From contig JASLKI010000288.1 of NCBI GenBank assembly GCA_030747575.1, forward strand, positions 1-6,516: DNA of 6,516 bases. Reading direction: 5' to 3'. The stretch is from Verrucomicrobiota bacterium (GTDB lineage: Bacteria > Verrucomicrobiota > Verrucomicrobiia > Limisphaerales > UBA1096). The notes under the pieces were generated by a model. That model was not told the origin of the DNA. It was given only the letters and a program-made list of their open reading frames with translations, and searched no databases. Shown one piece after another: positions 5,753 to 6,516 of this stretch (positions are counted from its first letter, which is position 1; the number at the start of each line of letters is the position of its first letter). The translations under genes and the position numbers were made by a program.

Positions 5753-6516
5753 GTGAAACAGAAATCCTGGCATATTAATCGGCGTGAGTTCATTAGGGGC
5801 GGTGGTGCTGCGCTGGCCTTGCCATTCCTGCAGGGCATGTCCTGGGGCAAGGCAGCAGCAGGCAAGGAATTGCCGAAACGGATGGTGGTAAGCTACATCG
5901 CCTACGGTGTCTACGAACCGAAAACCAAGGACGGTTCACACCACGACTGGAACTGGTGGCCGTGTGAGAAAGCCGGTCGGCTAACTTTCAACCAATCAAC
6001 AGCTCCCTTTGCACCGCTGAAGAACTCGGTAAGCTACCTCCGTGGTCTCGAGCACGCAGGTGGGGTTGGAATGGGCGGCCACAGCAGTGGCGATGTTTTC
6101 GCTACCGGTGCCAACATGGCGGGCATGGAAAAAACAAACAATGTTTCCGTCGATCAGGTTGCCGCGAAGTTGAATGGGCACCAGACACGCTATGCCTCAC
6201 TCGTGTTGGGTACCGAGGGTGGCACGGGCTCATATGGCAGTGCCAAGACGCTCTCGCACTACGGCCCGGGTCGCCCGATCCCGTCGATGCACCGTCCTCA
6301 GGAGATTTTCAACCGCCTTTTCAAGCCCTACGCAGGCAAGGGGATCGAGCAAGTCCGCGCCGACCTCAAACGTGAGGCAAGTGTGCTCGATCTGATACTT
6401 GCTGACTCCAGAAGACTTCGGGGTCGGCTTGGAAAAGAAGATCAACGGAAAATGGACGAGTATCTCGACTCGGTGCGTGCTCTGGAAAAACGTGTCGAAC
6501 GTACCAGTCAGTGGAC
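5753..6516 (+). CDS. DUF1552 protein, Tat-exported, 3' partial
   Basis: A GTG start is followed by 254 open codons that run off the right edge. The N-terminus HINRREFIRGGG (Arg10-Arg11) followed by the hydrophobic AALALPFL is a twin-arginine signal, with likely processing near AAA (34-36). The remainder matches the first half to two thirds of DUF1552 proteins: YLRGLEHAGG then GGHSSGDVFATGAN (about 96-121), NNVSVDQVAAKLNG (129-142), RPIPSMHRPQEIFNRLF (174-190, the 'P..P...F.RLF' stretch), and an amphipathic helical part DLKREASVLDLILAD to EYLDSVRALEKRVE (204-249). The family is usually around 400-450 residues, so a substantial C-terminal part is missing only because the window ends. The activity of DUF1552 proteins is not established. 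Export by Tat implies folding before export and is compatible with a cofactor, but no binding motif is evident. It follows the cytochrome gene by 4 bases, the standard pairing in Planctomycetota and Verrucomicrobiota. Confidence 0.92.
   Translation, partial: MKQKSWHINRREFIRGGGAALALPFLQGMSWGKAAAGKELPKRMVVSYIAYGVYEPKTKDGSHHDWNWWPCEKAGRLTFNQSTAPFAPLKNSVSYLRGLEHAGGVGMGGHSSGDVFATGANMAGMEKTNNVSVDQVAAKLNGHQTRYASLVLGTEGGTGSYGSAKTLSHYGPGRPIPSMHRPQEIFNRLFKPYAGKGIEQVRADLKREASVLDLILADSRRLRGRLGKEDQRKMDEYLDSVRALEKRVERTSQW

Noticed and set aside
5263..5865. Minus-strand open frame (200 codons) across the cytochrome/DUF1552 junction
   Set aside because: It is antisense to DUF1588, DUF1585 and the start of the DUF1552 protein, both clearly recognised. 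No family features are seen in the reverse frame.

Overview
The window looks like a piece of a Planctomycetota or Verrucomicrobiota (PVC group) chromosome or assembly fragment. The main reason is the adjacent pair of a multi-domain 'planctomycete cytochrome' protein (PSCyt1-DUF1587-DUF1595-DUF1592-DUF1588-DUF1585) and a DUF1552 protein. This pair is abundant in those phyla and rare elsewhere. Base composition is moderately GC-rich by eye and even across all genes, with no sign of recent transfer. I cannot resolve the lineage further from sequence alone.

Layout: four genes lie on the + strand and cover nearly every base. No stretch over 30 bases is free of a gene, and I see no tRNA, rRNA, CRISPR array, insertion sequence or convincing terminator. 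Bases 1-881 hold the 3' part of an SGNH/sialate O-acetylesterase-like gene whose start lies off the left edge. Bases 907-3153 hold a complete secreted SASA-family (sialate O-acetylesterase-like) carbohydrate esterase with an internal insert and a beta-rich C-terminal region. Bases 3175-5748 hold the exported c-type cytochrome protein with two CxxCH haem motifs and a beta-rich insert. Bases 5753-6516 hold the start of a Tat-exported DUF1552 protein with a GTG start, which runs off the right edge.

The gaps are 25, 21 and 4 bases, and the ribosome binding site of the last gene lies inside the end of the gene before it. This is an operon-like arrangement. At least the last three products carry export signals, so the cluster probably acts in the periplasm or at the cell surface. 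A reasonable reading (inference) is that it processes a decorated polysaccharide or glycoconjugate: the esterase removes acyl groups, while the haem protein and its DUF1552 partner carry out a linked, still undefined, possibly redox step. The first gene appears to have lost recognisable catalytic residues in its C-terminal part, so it may be a binding or regulatory relative rather than an active esterase.
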